This document shows, in pieces, positions 49,526 to 59,875 of a stretch of 64,000 nt of DNA. Each line of letters begins with the position of its first letter. The first letter of the stretch is position 1. Source of the stretch: Patiria pectinifera. Taxonomy: Eukaryota > Echinodermata > Asteroidea > Valvatida > Asterinidae. The DNA lies in assembly GCA_029964075.1 (NCBI GenBank), contig CM057138.1:12642932-12706931 (forward strand), in the 5' to 3' direction. Both the position numbers and the translations under genes were made by a program. Below the pieces are notes generated by a model. That model was not told the DNA's origin. It worked only from the letters and a program-made list of their open reading frames with translations, and did no database searches.

Positions 49526-50614
49526 TAATGGGTCAAGATGCAAGGTGTTCGACAGATGGTCTTTGTTAAGAGTTTCTCTTTTGTTACATCACCAGTTCCT
49601 TGTGAAGAGAAATTGAATTATCTGTTCACGTTCAGCGGAGAGCAAGTTAGGGTGAGACTTTGGTTAACCATAGTCTGACTAACTTCTATCGAATACAGAA
49701 TGGTCGGACTACTCTAGTCAAATATTTGGAACCGAAGCGCAGTGCATGGTTGCATCACTGGTTGCCAATGGCTGCATGTATCATAATACACAGCGGGGCA
49801 CCAAGATTCAAAAGTTTCGTGATGACATTTTCACCAGCGTTTGACCAGAGTTGTTCACACGTTGCTGTTGGTGTGCAAGCCTAAGTTGCGTTGAGAATCA
49901 ACCACCAGTTGACTCAGGTACTTGCCCGACCTTCCTCCTTGATTTTGTATTTACTTTTCATGTCATAAAGTTTAAGCTGTAGAATTCTTAACTGAGTTGT
50001 TACAAGCATGCCTGAGTAGTTTATAATGCCATTTTCAACATTAACTTTAAAAATCCAAAACTGCCCTGCAATTTACACGACCCTATTTCATAGCTCTGAC
50101 TCCCGTAAACCGGGCAAAGAATAGTTGCAGAAGATTCTGCACAAAACGGGGAGGGTTCAATGTATATCATGAGTTGGTTGGGAATATTGGCATGTGCTCA
50201 TCGGTACACACCAAGGATTCAGTGCTACTCTTTAAATTTAATTACAAACTTTAGTCACAAAACTGGTGACCACATATGTGCACATTATTCTGGTCAGTGG
50301 TAAGAGGAGTTGCAGGATTCTGAACAACTCTCCAGGATCTTCCCCCAATGATGTTATCAGGTTGTAAACAAGTTATTCAGAATCCTACAACTACCAGCCC
50401 ATAAACAAATTTCTGTTTTATAGCAACTCCGTGAAATTGGGTCCAGGATTCAGATGTTGCATTGACCCTTATAACCCATTAGCCATTGTACCATCTGAAA
50501 CTGTTGGCCTATTATTAACACTACTGCCACAGTTTTCAGAAGCAATAGTGTGTAAGACACCAGGTGGTTTCTGACAATCCAATGACTAATGGTAGAGCCA
50601 ATTGCTGGGCTTTT
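49526..50614 (-). other. Probable NOS1AP 3' UTR and flank
   Basis: This directly follows the NOS1AP stop on the minus strand. No gene is seen. The polyadenylation site could not be fixed. Confidence 0.4.
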
Positions 50615-51817
50615 CTACGTCTCCAAAACTTCCAACTCATCAAAGTTCAAGGATTCCAGCGCCCTGGGCGGCCGGGGAACGCCAGAATCTTCTGAGTTCT
50701 CTGTGTTTTCATCGTCAGAGAAACTAATGTGGAGTTTGGTGTCTGGAATGGACAGCTCGTTGCCGTGTGGGCTCAGGCTTCCGTCAGACAGCACACCAGG
50801 GCTTTGGATGTTGAGAGATGTGGAATGCAGGGCGAGCTTGGTGAAGTGGTTGCCGGCGTCCATCAGTCGGGAATCGGAGAGACTCTGGCCCCTGGAGTTG
50901 TGGTTGAAGTTGAGGTTGAGAGGCGACCGCTCGGTTAACGTCCCTGAGGAATCCGTCACTCCGCTGCTGTTGTTGTTGTTGGATGTCTCAAACAAGTTCG
51001 GATACTGTTGCTGCTGCTGTTGCTGTTGCTCTTGTTGTTTCTGCTGATGTGGCTTGCTGCTGTGGTGATGCCGGCGACGCTGTTTTGGGGATTTAACTCC
51101 TGGCGCCTCTGCTACCGGAGAGACGTTAAGCTCCAGCTTGTTCCCCGTCGAGTCCTGCATGGGCACTGGCACGATCACCCGGATGCCATCGTTGGGTGTC
51201 GATGTCAGCTCCTTCCCCATCTTTTTTGGCCGCTCGATTGTCGGCGTGTCAAACATGTCCCGGTCGGCCGGGCCGAAGCTGTCCCCCTCCGGAGGGTCTG
51301 AGAGAATGTTCAGCTTCTTCAAGCTGGTTGTGACCAGCTCCTCTTGGCTCTCATTCATGAAGTTGTCATCGTCGTAATAATCGTCGACGTTGTGGCCGTC
51401 CGGGAGGGTCGGGCCTTGGCTGAAGAGATCGTTGTTACTGTCCGACGTGCTGCCGCTACTCCGATCCCCGGGTTGCCTCTGGGATATGTTCATCTGTTTC
51501 ATCTCCTCCCGATGTTTTTTGATGGCCTCGTAGTTGTCAAACAGGTCCTCCGGCTCTGGTTCCTCGGGGTTCTGGTCCACCAGATCAAACGGCAGACTGT
51601 CCGCTAAGGAAGGGAATTCCGGCAGGAGGATCCCACCTGATTTGGGCGTGGTTATCTCGCTGGGCTGGGATTTTTGTGTCTGCATGTTGACAAATGGGTT
51701 ACCGGGGCTGGGCGAGGTACCGTTGAGTTTCATCTCCAGCTCCTGGATGTGTAGGACGAGTTCTTGTTGGTGCATCAGGAGCTCACGGTTGTGGACCATG
51801 AGTTGGTGAATTCGTGC
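50615..51817 (-). CDS. NOS1AP: NOS1AP (CAPON) orthologue, last coding exon
   Basis: NOS1AP is a cytoplasmic adaptor with an N-terminal PTB domain; its C-terminus binds the PDZ domain of neuronal NO synthase. This exon begins at 51817 (phase 0) after TTCAATTCAACAG with ARIHQLMVHNRELLMHQQEL, matching the ARVHQLLLQNKDMLQ coiled-coil segment of vertebrate NOS1AP. The remaining ~370 residues are mostly disordered and acidic or serine-rich, with a polyglutamine run (about 51000-51050). The exon stops at TAG 50615-50617. The end reads FDELEVLET, where vertebrates end in DDEIAV, so the PDZ ligand seems to be followed by three more residues. The exon is 1203 bp including the stop. Confidence 0.88.
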   Translation of the reverse strand, partial: ARIHQLMVHNRELLMHQQELVLHIQELEMKLNGTSPSPGNPFVNMQTQKSQPSEITTPKSGGILLPEFPSLADSLPFDLVDQNPEEPEPEDLFDNYEAIKKHREEMKQMNISQRQPGDRSSGSTSDSNNDLFSQGPTLPDGHNVDDYYDDDNFMNESQEELVTTSLKKLNILSDPPEGDSFGPADRDMFDTPTIERPKKMGKELTSTPNDGIRVIVPVPMQDSTGNKLELNVSPVAEAPGVKSPKQRRRHHHSSKPHQQKQQEQQQQQQQQYPNLFETSNNNNSSGVTDSSGTLTERSPLNLNFNHNSRGQSLSDSRLMDAGNHFTKLALHSTSLNIQSPGVLSDGSLSPHGNELSIPDTKLHISFSDDENTENSEDSGVPRPPRALESLNFDELEVLET

Positions 51818-52335
51818 CTGTTGAATTGAAACAAAAAGGAACAGCCTCTTTAATATAAATTTAATCACGGCGGACTCAGCTTTTGCTAAACATGTTTTAG
51901 GAATTAATTCAATCATAAAAGTAAAAAGTAATTTAATAAGATTAAAGCAAAGTACATCAAATTACCAACAGTATCTGAACCATATCTGACATTTACTCTT
52001 TAAGCAAAGAAGATCGCCTCATAGTCTTGCAATTTCCTTCATTTTTTTTTCTGTCCAAAATGGGGATTCACAATAGCCAGCAAGTGTTCGGCTTCAAGAG
52101 GTCCTTTTCATCTTTACCTCTACTTCTGCCATACACTGCTTAGCAATTCTTCATCCATTTACACTGAGTAAGTGACTAAATTTAAACTTCCTAATTATTG
52201 TGAACCTCGGTTTCAAAAGCTTTCTGGAAAAAGTGGAAAATGTTCAGAACAATTTCATTAGAATCTCTGGTAACACTTTGAATTTAAATACTTTGGGAAA
52301 TTGTCTTATTTGGGTGTGGCGACTACAGGCAGTAA

Positions 52336-52702
52336 GGCCAAAAAAAAAAAAAAAAATACTCGATCTCTGGTCAGACCAAAGCTCCGGAATTGATGCGGCG
52401 ATGCGTTTTTTTTTTCTTTTCCAAGCTTGGATTGTACAGACAAGGTGGGGTACTATTTTTGCATTTTTTGGTGTCCTCATGTACATTGGTGTCCTCCATA
52501 ATTTGCCTTGGTGCCCTTGATCATTTGCCTTGGTGCAATTTCCCATTCCTTGGTGCTCCTTGGTACAAAAATTTGAGGAGATGCGGCATAGAGGCTTCTG
52601 TTGGAGCTACTGCGGAAAATTTTGGAATAAAAAGCATTGACGCGCATGAATAAAATCGACGTGCGCGCTGACCAGAGACCGACTATTTTTTTTGTTTTGG
52701 CC
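52336..52702. mobile_element. Harbinger-like MITE, copy 2 (367 bp), in NOS1AP intron
   Basis: GGCCAAAA and TTTTGGCC ends with TAA on both sides (52333-52335, 52703-52705). The interior is closely similar to 13093-13469, including the TCTCTGGTCAG and CTGACCAGAGACCGA inner repeats. Confidence 0.8.
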
Positions 52703-52924
52703 TAAACTTTAGAGTTGTAGGTAATAGGACTTGGAATTGGTCGTGTCTGAACTTTTTGGTAGCTCCAGTATCACAGCTCCAGCGGTACCACTTATGATAA
52801 TGTATTCTTAAGTCAGTGGGCCAGTATGTTTATTCATGAGAACAGCACAATATCAAGATCATTATTGTTATTTAGTCAACCCATTACATTACAGCATTTA
52901 TTGAGAACAGTTGTTGTCAAGCTA

Positions 52925-53045
52925 CCACACAGTATCCACACAAGTGGATAGCAACATGAGCTATGGATACAAAGATCCCTGGTTCGAATCCACGTCGTCG
53001 CTGCTCATTTTCTATTGTTCATCTCCGAGTTTATCGTTGAGACAA
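52925..53045 (+). repeat. tRNA-derived SINE-like sequence in NOS1AP intron
   Basis: The B-box-like GGTTCGAATCC lies at about 52982 with an A-box-like AAGTGGATAGCAACATG some 40 bp upstream. A tRNA fold is not complete, so a SINE or tRNA pseudogene is more likely than a tRNA gene. Confidence 0.45.
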
Positions 53046-53208
53046 TTTAATTTATATTTAAGGGAGGAGAACGAGAACTAGCTAAGTGTCTTGCAATGAG
53101 TCAAAGGAAAACATAAATTATCATAAGTGGTACAACTGGAGTTGTGCTACTGGTGCCACCAAACTTTTTAATGGACATGATACTACGACACTGGTAACCA
53201 TGCCTGAC

Positions 53209-53412
53209 CTGCGACTCCATCCTGGCCGAGGTCTCGGCCGACAGCTGGTCTTTCAGCAGCTGCACCTGGGCCAGAGCGACCTGCGTCTGGGCTTCCTGCT
53301 GCTGCAGCTGCTGCTGTAAGAGTTGGCGCTGGTGGTACAGTGACAGAGACGCCATGTGAGACATGCTGGCTTCGTCGTAGCCCATGCCCACCGGCGGGAC
53401 AAAGGCTGAGAA
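53209..53412 (-). CDS. NOS1AP: NOS1AP orthologue, exon with glutamine-rich coiled coil
   Basis: This exon encodes 68 residues, FSAFVPPVGMGYDEASM onward, ending LKDQLSAETSARMESQ. The glutamine-rich part followed by QTQVALAQVQLLKDQL is a near match to the vertebrate NOS1AP coiled coil (QTQVAVAQVHLLKDQL), which decides the identification. Acceptor TCTTTCCAG before 53412 and donor GTCAGG after 53209, both phase 0, join it to the exons on either side without a frame change. Confidence 0.9.
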
Positions 53413-53893
53413 CTGGAAAGATGAGAACAGGGATCCTAATTTGCGACGTGTTTTATACCATTGTCAAGGAACTTACATGTACATTGTACGTATCTCAAAG
53501 CTCATACGACGCGTTGCAAGTTGTGACATGTTTCGCATCGCAACTCGAGTCCAATGAGATGCAAGTCCTCATTTTATGGACTGTATAAAAATCATAAAGT
53601 AGCCTTTATTCTCAAATATGTTTGCCATCTCATGTCCAAATAGAGAAGAACATGTCCCTTCACTGGCAACTTACTAATGGATGTATGAGACACCCTTCAA
53701 TGTCTAGCTCTGACAGATACGGTACCTTCCGGTCTATTTTCTCAAAATTCCTCGAGAAAATTTTGAGAAAATTTTGAAAATTTTGGTGGCCGAACATACA
53801 TGATCACCCAACACAATGCATTTTCCAAGTGTGAACAAAATAACGTAGGAGGGGGATTGCCATAGTCATCCCCTCCCCTCTCAATCTACACAC

Positions 53894-54066
53894 CCTCTGC
53901 TGTGCGTGCGTCACAAAGAATGGATGTTTGCTCATCATCTCAGGCTGAGCACTGGCCGGCCGCTCTGGCATCTTGACGGCCTGGTCGTCCGTCTTGGGTG
54001 CTTCCTTAGTGACATCTAACGAGAGTGGGCGGGGCTTGGCCTCGTTGCCCCCATCCACTGCTCGAT
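53894..54066 (-). CDS. NOS1AP: NOS1AP orthologue, internal linker exon
   Basis: This encodes about 57 residues, RAVDGGNEAKPRPLSLD onward, through MPERPASAQPEMMSKHPFF to THAQQR. It is a low-complexity linker between the PTB domain and the coiled coil, not conserved enough to identify alone. It is assigned because its frame is open, its acceptor (TTTTATAAAG, weak) enters in phase 2 and fits the phase-1 donor at 55682, and its donor (GTGTGTAG) is phase 0 like the next exon's acceptor. The acceptor lacks a strong pyrimidine tract, so the exact 5' border is uncertain. Confidence 0.7.
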
Positions 54067-54284
54067 CTTTATAAAAGTCATGACACAATAAATAATATTA
54101 ATGTGATGCATATATACACGTAGCTTCACAGTTATTACCCCTGCTCAGCATGCCACGGCACCAAATCTCTACAGCTGCTCGAGATCCGTGCAATCTGGTC
54201 ACTACCCACACAGATACCCATTTATACTCCTTGGTGGAGAGAGGCAATTCTTGAAAAGCGTCTTGCATAAGAACACAAACACCA

Positions 54285-54345
54285 TGCTCCTCTGTCAGGG
54301 TTCGAACCCATGTCCATCGCACACCAATCTGGTGCAAGTAACCGT
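54285..54345 (-). repeat. tRNA-like B-box remnant
   Basis: On the minus strand GGGTTCGAACCC (about 54298-54309) looks like a Pol III B box in a short tRNA-like context. Possibly a SINE remnant in the NOS1AP intron. Confidence 0.3.
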
Positions 54346-55344
54346 TGACCAACCTCGTTCCCCAAGGGTACGATCTTGCTGCGCCATGTTGTTTCCCATC
54401 ATGCCTTGCGCGAACTTAACCCCTGGATTTGTCTCATTTAAATGTGTCAACATACGACACATTATAATTAGGGCTGTAGTCGATGTATATAACGCGCGAC
54501 GCCATCTTTAAAAGGTTGAAAGTTGTGTTTTTGAGGAATCAATCCTTTCAAACATAAGGTGTTGACGCCACGTTATTTAGCAAGGTTTTGTATTAAATGT
54601 ACGTACCTCTTTCGTCCCATTAAAAATGAAGATACAGGTTTTTTTTATCAAAAAAAGAGGCTGCCTTAATCCATATTGTACAGGCATTGGGCAGTTTTGA
54701 AAAACAAAATGTTCGTACGTGACGTGACGTGACGTGCAAAGCACGTGAGCGCATTATGGGCGTGCAGTCTTCGAAATGCGCTCGCAGTATGCTCTGAATT
54801 GCAAGTCAGCATCGTTTACGTGTGCATCACGGCCAGGGGTTAGTGCAAGGAACGCGCACGCACCCATGGAGTCGAGGCTGCCGTTTGACCACAGTGCACT
54901 ACAAGTCAGATTCTTATTTTTATAAGCGAAATCAAAGATTTCAAAACGATGTGATTATGTGATGTGTAGCACTGCCTCAGCAGCAACATCAAGACGGCAG
55001 CCACTCATGGAATGGTTCACTCGGTTTCCCCCCGCTTCGGTTTCATTGATGATTTGTATTATTATCGTATTCTCTCTGAGTGATCCCCGTTTGCTATTTC
55101 CTAGGTTAGCAGCATTGCTAATGTTGCTAACGTCATGATTCTGGGCGGGATCCCTGGCTACCGTTACAGGTTTTGAGTGTTGAACCAGTATTTGAGTCCC
55201 TGCAAGTCATATACCGATACATGTACAAGTTCATCACAAGTCTTTCAGTCTCAAGTCAAGTCACTAGCTATGCAAAATGAACTGTGACAAAAGCATTTCT
55301 TTGTCATTGTTCATCCAGTTACTTGTGACCAGCTTTATGAAAGA

Positions 55345-55427
55345 ACTCATAAAAGGACTTGTGAACGGACTTGTGAAAGGACTTGTGAAAGGACTTGTGA
55401 ACGGACTTGTAAAAGGACTTGTAATGG
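55345..55427. repeat. 12-13-bp minisatellite in NOS1AP intron
   Basis: About seven copies of GGACTTGTGAAA or GGACTTGTGAAC in tandem. On the minus strand it reads as repeated TSPF codons, which is not a real protein. Confidence 0.85.
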
Positions 55428-55497
55428 ACTCAAATACAACACTGAGGGATTCTGAATAGCACCCTGGAACAAACACCTTGACAACATGGGGAACCGC

Positions 55498-55600
55498 CAT
55501 GGCTGGACAGCTCAGTCATGTCAGTAGGAAGAGCATCGGTGCGGCTTTCTGGAGGTCACAGGTTCAAATCCCGCTCCAGTCAATTTGTTGAACCTTAATA
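55498..55600 (+). repeat. tRNA-derived SINE
   Basis: The head has an A-box-like AGCTCAGTCATGTCAGTAGG, the phrase AGAGCATCGG and a B-box-like GGTTCAAATCCC at about 55560. CTGGA...CTCCAG could pair as an acceptor stem. An A-rich tail follows to about 55650. The insertion in the D arm argues against a working tRNA. Confidence 0.55.
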
Positions 55601-55681
55601 GTAGGGGTTTACTTGATGAAAACAAAACAGAACCAAACAAAAACAACATCAAGAAGATTCTGCCATGCGTGCAATACTCAC

Positions 55682-55838
55682 TGTGGGCGGGGCTTGGTTC
55701 GGTAGCCTGTTCCTCACCCTGTTTGTCGCTCTCTCCGTCGGCCTGTCCGTCACCTGTTGTGGACGCGTGCTGGACGCTCAGCTTGTGGCACACCTCGAAG
55801 GCTTGGCCAATACTGCGCACAATGCGCATAGCTTGACT
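55682..55838 (-). CDS. NOS1AP: NOS1AP orthologue, C-terminal end of PTB domain
   Basis: The exon encodes [20 protein letters not shown] and SVQHAS, almost the same as the last helix of the vertebrate NOS1AP PTB domain ([20 protein letters not shown]), then an acidic [15 protein letters not shown] linker that also has a vertebrate counterpart. Acceptor CACTCTCCAG before 55838 (phase 0) and donor GTGAGT after 55682 (phase 1) are clear. This is the strongest single exon for naming the gene. Confidence 0.95.
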
Positions 55839-56201
55839 CTGGAGAGTGGAACACAAGAAATCAGGTAGAGTGATACTTAGTGAGTTTGAAAGTTGGACTC
55901 CGTAAAAAAAACATGGTTTTCACAGTGATAGTTAACAATTTCAGAGTGATAAAAAAGAGAGTTAACAATTTTAAAGATGTTCTTTCCCTGGTTCCACACA
56001 AAGAAAATAGATTCAGATTTCAGTTTTTAAATTGCTAACACTTACAAAAGTTGTTCCATTTTGAATGAGACTTCAAAAAAAAATGGCCAGCATTTACATG
56101 TAGTTATAAAATGATTACTTTACAAATTTTGAAATTACAAGTACGCGTTGCCCAATAATAATTCAGTTTTCACAGCACTGACAGTACAATCTTACATTTA
56201 C

Positions 56202-56372
56202 AAATGCAAGTCCCACACTTTTTAAGGATTTTTCCCCCGTATCTGTTATTTTCTATAATATCTTACATATATACTTTTGGGCCTCTTATTGGCTTGTACG
56301 GTAGCTGGCAATGACAACTATACCGCTAGATGTGAATTTTTTTTATTACAAATTTTACACTAACAATATCCA
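56202..56372. repeat. Dispersed intronic repeat, copy 1
   Basis: Matches 58880-59048 in the same orientation, with GGCTTGTACGGTAGCTGGCA and the following ACAACTATACCGCT. The class is unknown; both lie in the large NOS1AP intron. Confidence 0.75.
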
Positions 56373-56936
56373 CAGCAGCAGAGAAAAAGAATGCTTATTT
56401 TAAACAGGGTCCCATCATGAATTCGATAGAGCGCCCTCTTGTGATGGGATATTGCACATGTATTTAGAACTGAACTCCACGTACGTGTACATACATGTAC
56501 ATTTGTGTACGGTACTTGTACAAATCCAAAAAGTCAAGAATTTGCCAAATGTTCATGCATTTCTTGGCTGTAAAGTCCCCTAATTCCTTTTCGGGTACTA
56601 ATTACATGTACATGTACCGGTATGACAACTCGATGTCCACATTTTGTGTAATGTATTAGGACAAGATCAGGGACTCAGTGCAAATACAAATGTAGTAGAT
56701 GACACTTTTTAGTAAGTGCTTAATTTCAAGAGCCAGTGGCAGGGACACACCTTGTTTTTGCATACCTATGGCTTGAAGCAGGCACAACAATTTCATTTAG
56801 AAAATTTGCACCGTCGCATATGAAGCGCCATCGGTGATGCATTTGAATGACTATCACAGTGGTCTCCCTACATTATTTTGTGCAAATAACCATTCCTCTG
56901 AAATGTACAGCGCACCCCAAATACCCCCAACATTTT

Positions 56937-57533
56937 GTTTTGCGAGGCTCTAGCGTTGCCGCGGAAGCACGTACCGCCATTATCTTTATATCATTTTAAA
57001 GCTTGGAGTCTTAACTTTACCCCTGGTATTGGTTTGATTTCCAAAAGGGCTTTGAAATTATTAGTGTTCAAAGAAAGGCATGTCAAAAACAACTCAACCG
57101 ATTTCACGAAAAATCTATCATGCACATTTTGTTCTAATGTGGAAATGGTTCATCATGTTTATGATGTGACAATCTGGTTGCCTTTTACTTTCTGTGTTCC
57201 CTTTTCTTTTCGATCTACGTGGACTACGCCTTAAATAAATTCACAGTATTGTTCATTTCAAGTTCAATGTACATCAACAAATTTTGTAATTTATTTTTTA
57301 TTTCAACAGCTCATTGACTCGAGTTGCATCTGAAGTAACGCATCATGGAATTCCCTTGAAATCGGTTGAGTTTGTTTTTGACATCCCTCTTTTTGAACAC
57401 GAATATTTTTAAAGCTCTTTTAAATATCAAACTAATACTCGCCAGGGATAAAATTAAGATTCCAAGCTTTAAAATGGTGTGAGAACAATGGTGGTGCGTG
57501 TTCCTGTGCTGACGCTAGAGCCTTGCCAAAAAA
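56937..57533. mobile_element. Long-arm inverted-repeat element in NOS1AP intron
   Basis: Arms of about 180-190 bp: GGCTCTAGCGTTGCCGCGGA at the left and its inverse at the right (CTGACGCTAGAGCC). Further paired phrases include AACTCAACCGATTTCA with TGAAATCGGTTGAGTT, and AAAGCTTGGA with TCCAAGCTTT. The centre is short. The plus-strand frame at 56935-57234 is part of the arm and not a gene. Confidence 0.7.
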
Positions 57534-58734
57534 GTTGCAGGTATTTTGGGACGCGCTGTATTGAAAACAATGACCCATCCCTTTTTGCCATTTTGCCCTT
57601 TTTGCCGTTTATACCAGACCCCTTGTGGTTTGCCATCTCCCTTTGTTTCTTTGTTCTCTTATCCACCCTCCCCCTGCATCTTTCCACACCTTTCCCACCT
57701 AATCCTCCTTTTGTGTTTCTTCTTTCAGCCCTGCATGTTTGTGTGCACCCCCATGTTAATGTATGTACCTCTGTCATTTCTGTTTTAGCCTCTGAAGAAG
57801 AACTTGCTAAGTTCGCAACATCAGGCCACATTAATTTTTAGATTTATATATTTCAGGTCCATCCAGTCAGTAAGCAGTTTGCAGCAGTCTTACTTTTTTT
57901 CACATGCCTTTTTGGTTTACAATTTATGTAAAACTGTGCACTTTAATCGTTAAGCTTTTAAACCGTTTCATGGGTTTTTTTTCTCACAACAAAGCCATTG
58001 ATGTTACTGTGATGGGGTTTGCCATTCAAATAGTGAACCCAAAGTTTTGCTCATTAAAAACATGTTTGCATAAATTAATATTGGTCTCCGTCATAGTCTG
58101 ACTTCTGAAACAACAATGGATCACCAACTCAGAAAATTTACAAGGGCAAATATCTGCCTTGAATGACATCATACCTTTTTTTTTCATGAATACGGAAATT
58201 AGCATCAGTACCAAAAAAGAGTAGAAAAACAAATTTGAAAATGACAATATAATGATCGAAATAAAGTAAAATGGAACACAAAAGGTGCATTTCAAGGATT
58301 GCTTGAAAAGATGTCTATTATTTGGGCCCTTTGAAAACCAAGGGACCAGCCTGAGGAGATACTAAATCAGTGACGGTATCTAAACTCCGAATCAATCAAT
58401 TCAAAGCCCCCAGTGAAACTCAATCCTTAAAATTGTTCGTGTGGAGGATCCGATAGCATCAGAAGGCTCATGTTTCATTCAAAATATTTTCCAGAAGCCG
58501 GTGAGCTTTTCTAAAGAGCATTATGCACTGACGTCTATTTGTGATCTCCGAAAGGAACTCAACTGTACACTAAACAGCATTGCACTTGATTTTCATTATA
58601 CAATCTTATCAATTTCAAATGCCAAATTTGCATTGCAATATATACATGTACATGTACTTCGGAATACTTTATGTACATTTTGATCACTTTTGGATGCATT
58701 TTTCATATGAATTACATGTAAGTATCAGAATTGT

Positions 58735-59098
58735 AATGTATTCAGTGCATTGTTTTGACTTATACAATTTCAATGGTATATAATCGCTTGTGGTGTGGAT
58801 TTCTACTTTTTCCCATAATGCACTGCAGAAAGTAGCCTCTGTGTGGTAATTAACCTCTTTGATAGGGCACTGTATGTGCATGTACAAGTCTCACACGTTT
58901 TAAGGGTTATTTTCTATAATATCTAACATACATGTACATTGTATACTTTTGGGCCTCTTATTACATTGGCTTGTACGGTAGCTGGCAATGACAACTATAC
59001 CGCTTGATGTGATTTTTTTTATTACAAATTTTACACTAACAATATCCTTATGTAATGTATTCAGTGCATTGTTTTGACTTATGCAATTTCAATGGTAG
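58735..59098. repeat. Dispersed intronic repeat, copy 2, with a 45-bp direct repeat
   Basis: 58880-59048 is the second copy of the repeat at 56202. Around it a ~45-bp phrase (ATGTATTCAGTGCATTGTTT onward) occurs at about 58735 and again at about 59055, as a direct repeat on both sides. This may be a long target-site-like duplication or a local duplication. Confidence 0.6.
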
Positions 59099-59727
59099 GA
59101 CTGTAAACTTTGATTAAATTATTTTTAAATTTTGATTAACCCTAGCCTCATCACCAAAAGCTACAAATTTATTAGTGGGCACAGAACTCGTAATAGTTTT
59201 TGGTATTTGGTTCCTGCATACATAATTTTTGCACAGTATTTTGTAGTACTCAGTTCTTTATCCCAAATTCATAAATACCTAAGACAGTTTAGGCATTCCT
59301 ATTGGTCAAGAGCCCGTCACGTGGCCGGTCTTAAACATGGCTAGCTGGTCTTAAACACTTTTCCGTGTCACATGAAATTTGGACTCCCATGAAATCCGGT
59401 GCCTTTTAACGTTTCATCGGTTGAGCGTTCAAATTCCCCACGTACGCATGCGCAATACTACCAATGAATCATTATTTCATGGTCCGATTTTCACACTACA
59501 CCAGCCCAGCTGCGTTTTGCGCGACATCGCGCAGTATGCACGACCATGGAGGTGGAATGCTCGACATGCACGCAATTGCGGAGGGGCATTCCATATTATA
59601 GTCAGAGGGGTGTTTCGTAAAACTTGAAGTAAAATTGTTAAACAAAATGGTTAACAACGTCTATTTTTTGACTTGTTTTGATTTTTGGACCGAAAAGATT
59701 GTAGTTTTTTTTACCAAAAAGGTATTG

Positions 59728-59875
59728 ATGAATGGGAATAAGTATGTGTTCCGTAGGTATTAAACACTACGTTTAAAACCGGTGTGAGTCTGGATGGGTG
59801 ATTATCACCCATCCAGACTCACACCAGTTTAAAACAGAGTGTTATAATACCTCCGAAACACACATTTATTCCCTT
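59728..59875. repeat. Near-perfect palindrome, ~145 bp
   Basis: GGTGTGAGTCTGGATGGGTGAT faces its inverse across a single central base at about 59790. The arms extend some 65-70 bp with few mismatches (GGGAATAAGTATGTGTTCCG paired with CGAAACACACATTTATTCCC). A MITE or recent palindromic insertion in the NOS1AP intron. Confidence 0.8.

Noticed and set aside
50589-51809. Several plus-strand frames, including poly-leucine runs
   Set aside because: Shadows of the NOS1AP last exon; the leucine runs are the reverse of its polyglutamine codons.
57469-57841. Two overlapping 120-codon frames on opposite strands
   Set aside because: Composition is low-complexity (runs of P, F, L) and neither resembles a known domain. 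The phrase CTCTGAAGAAGAACTTGCTA near 57790 recalls 3' ends of some retroelements, but there is too little to call one.
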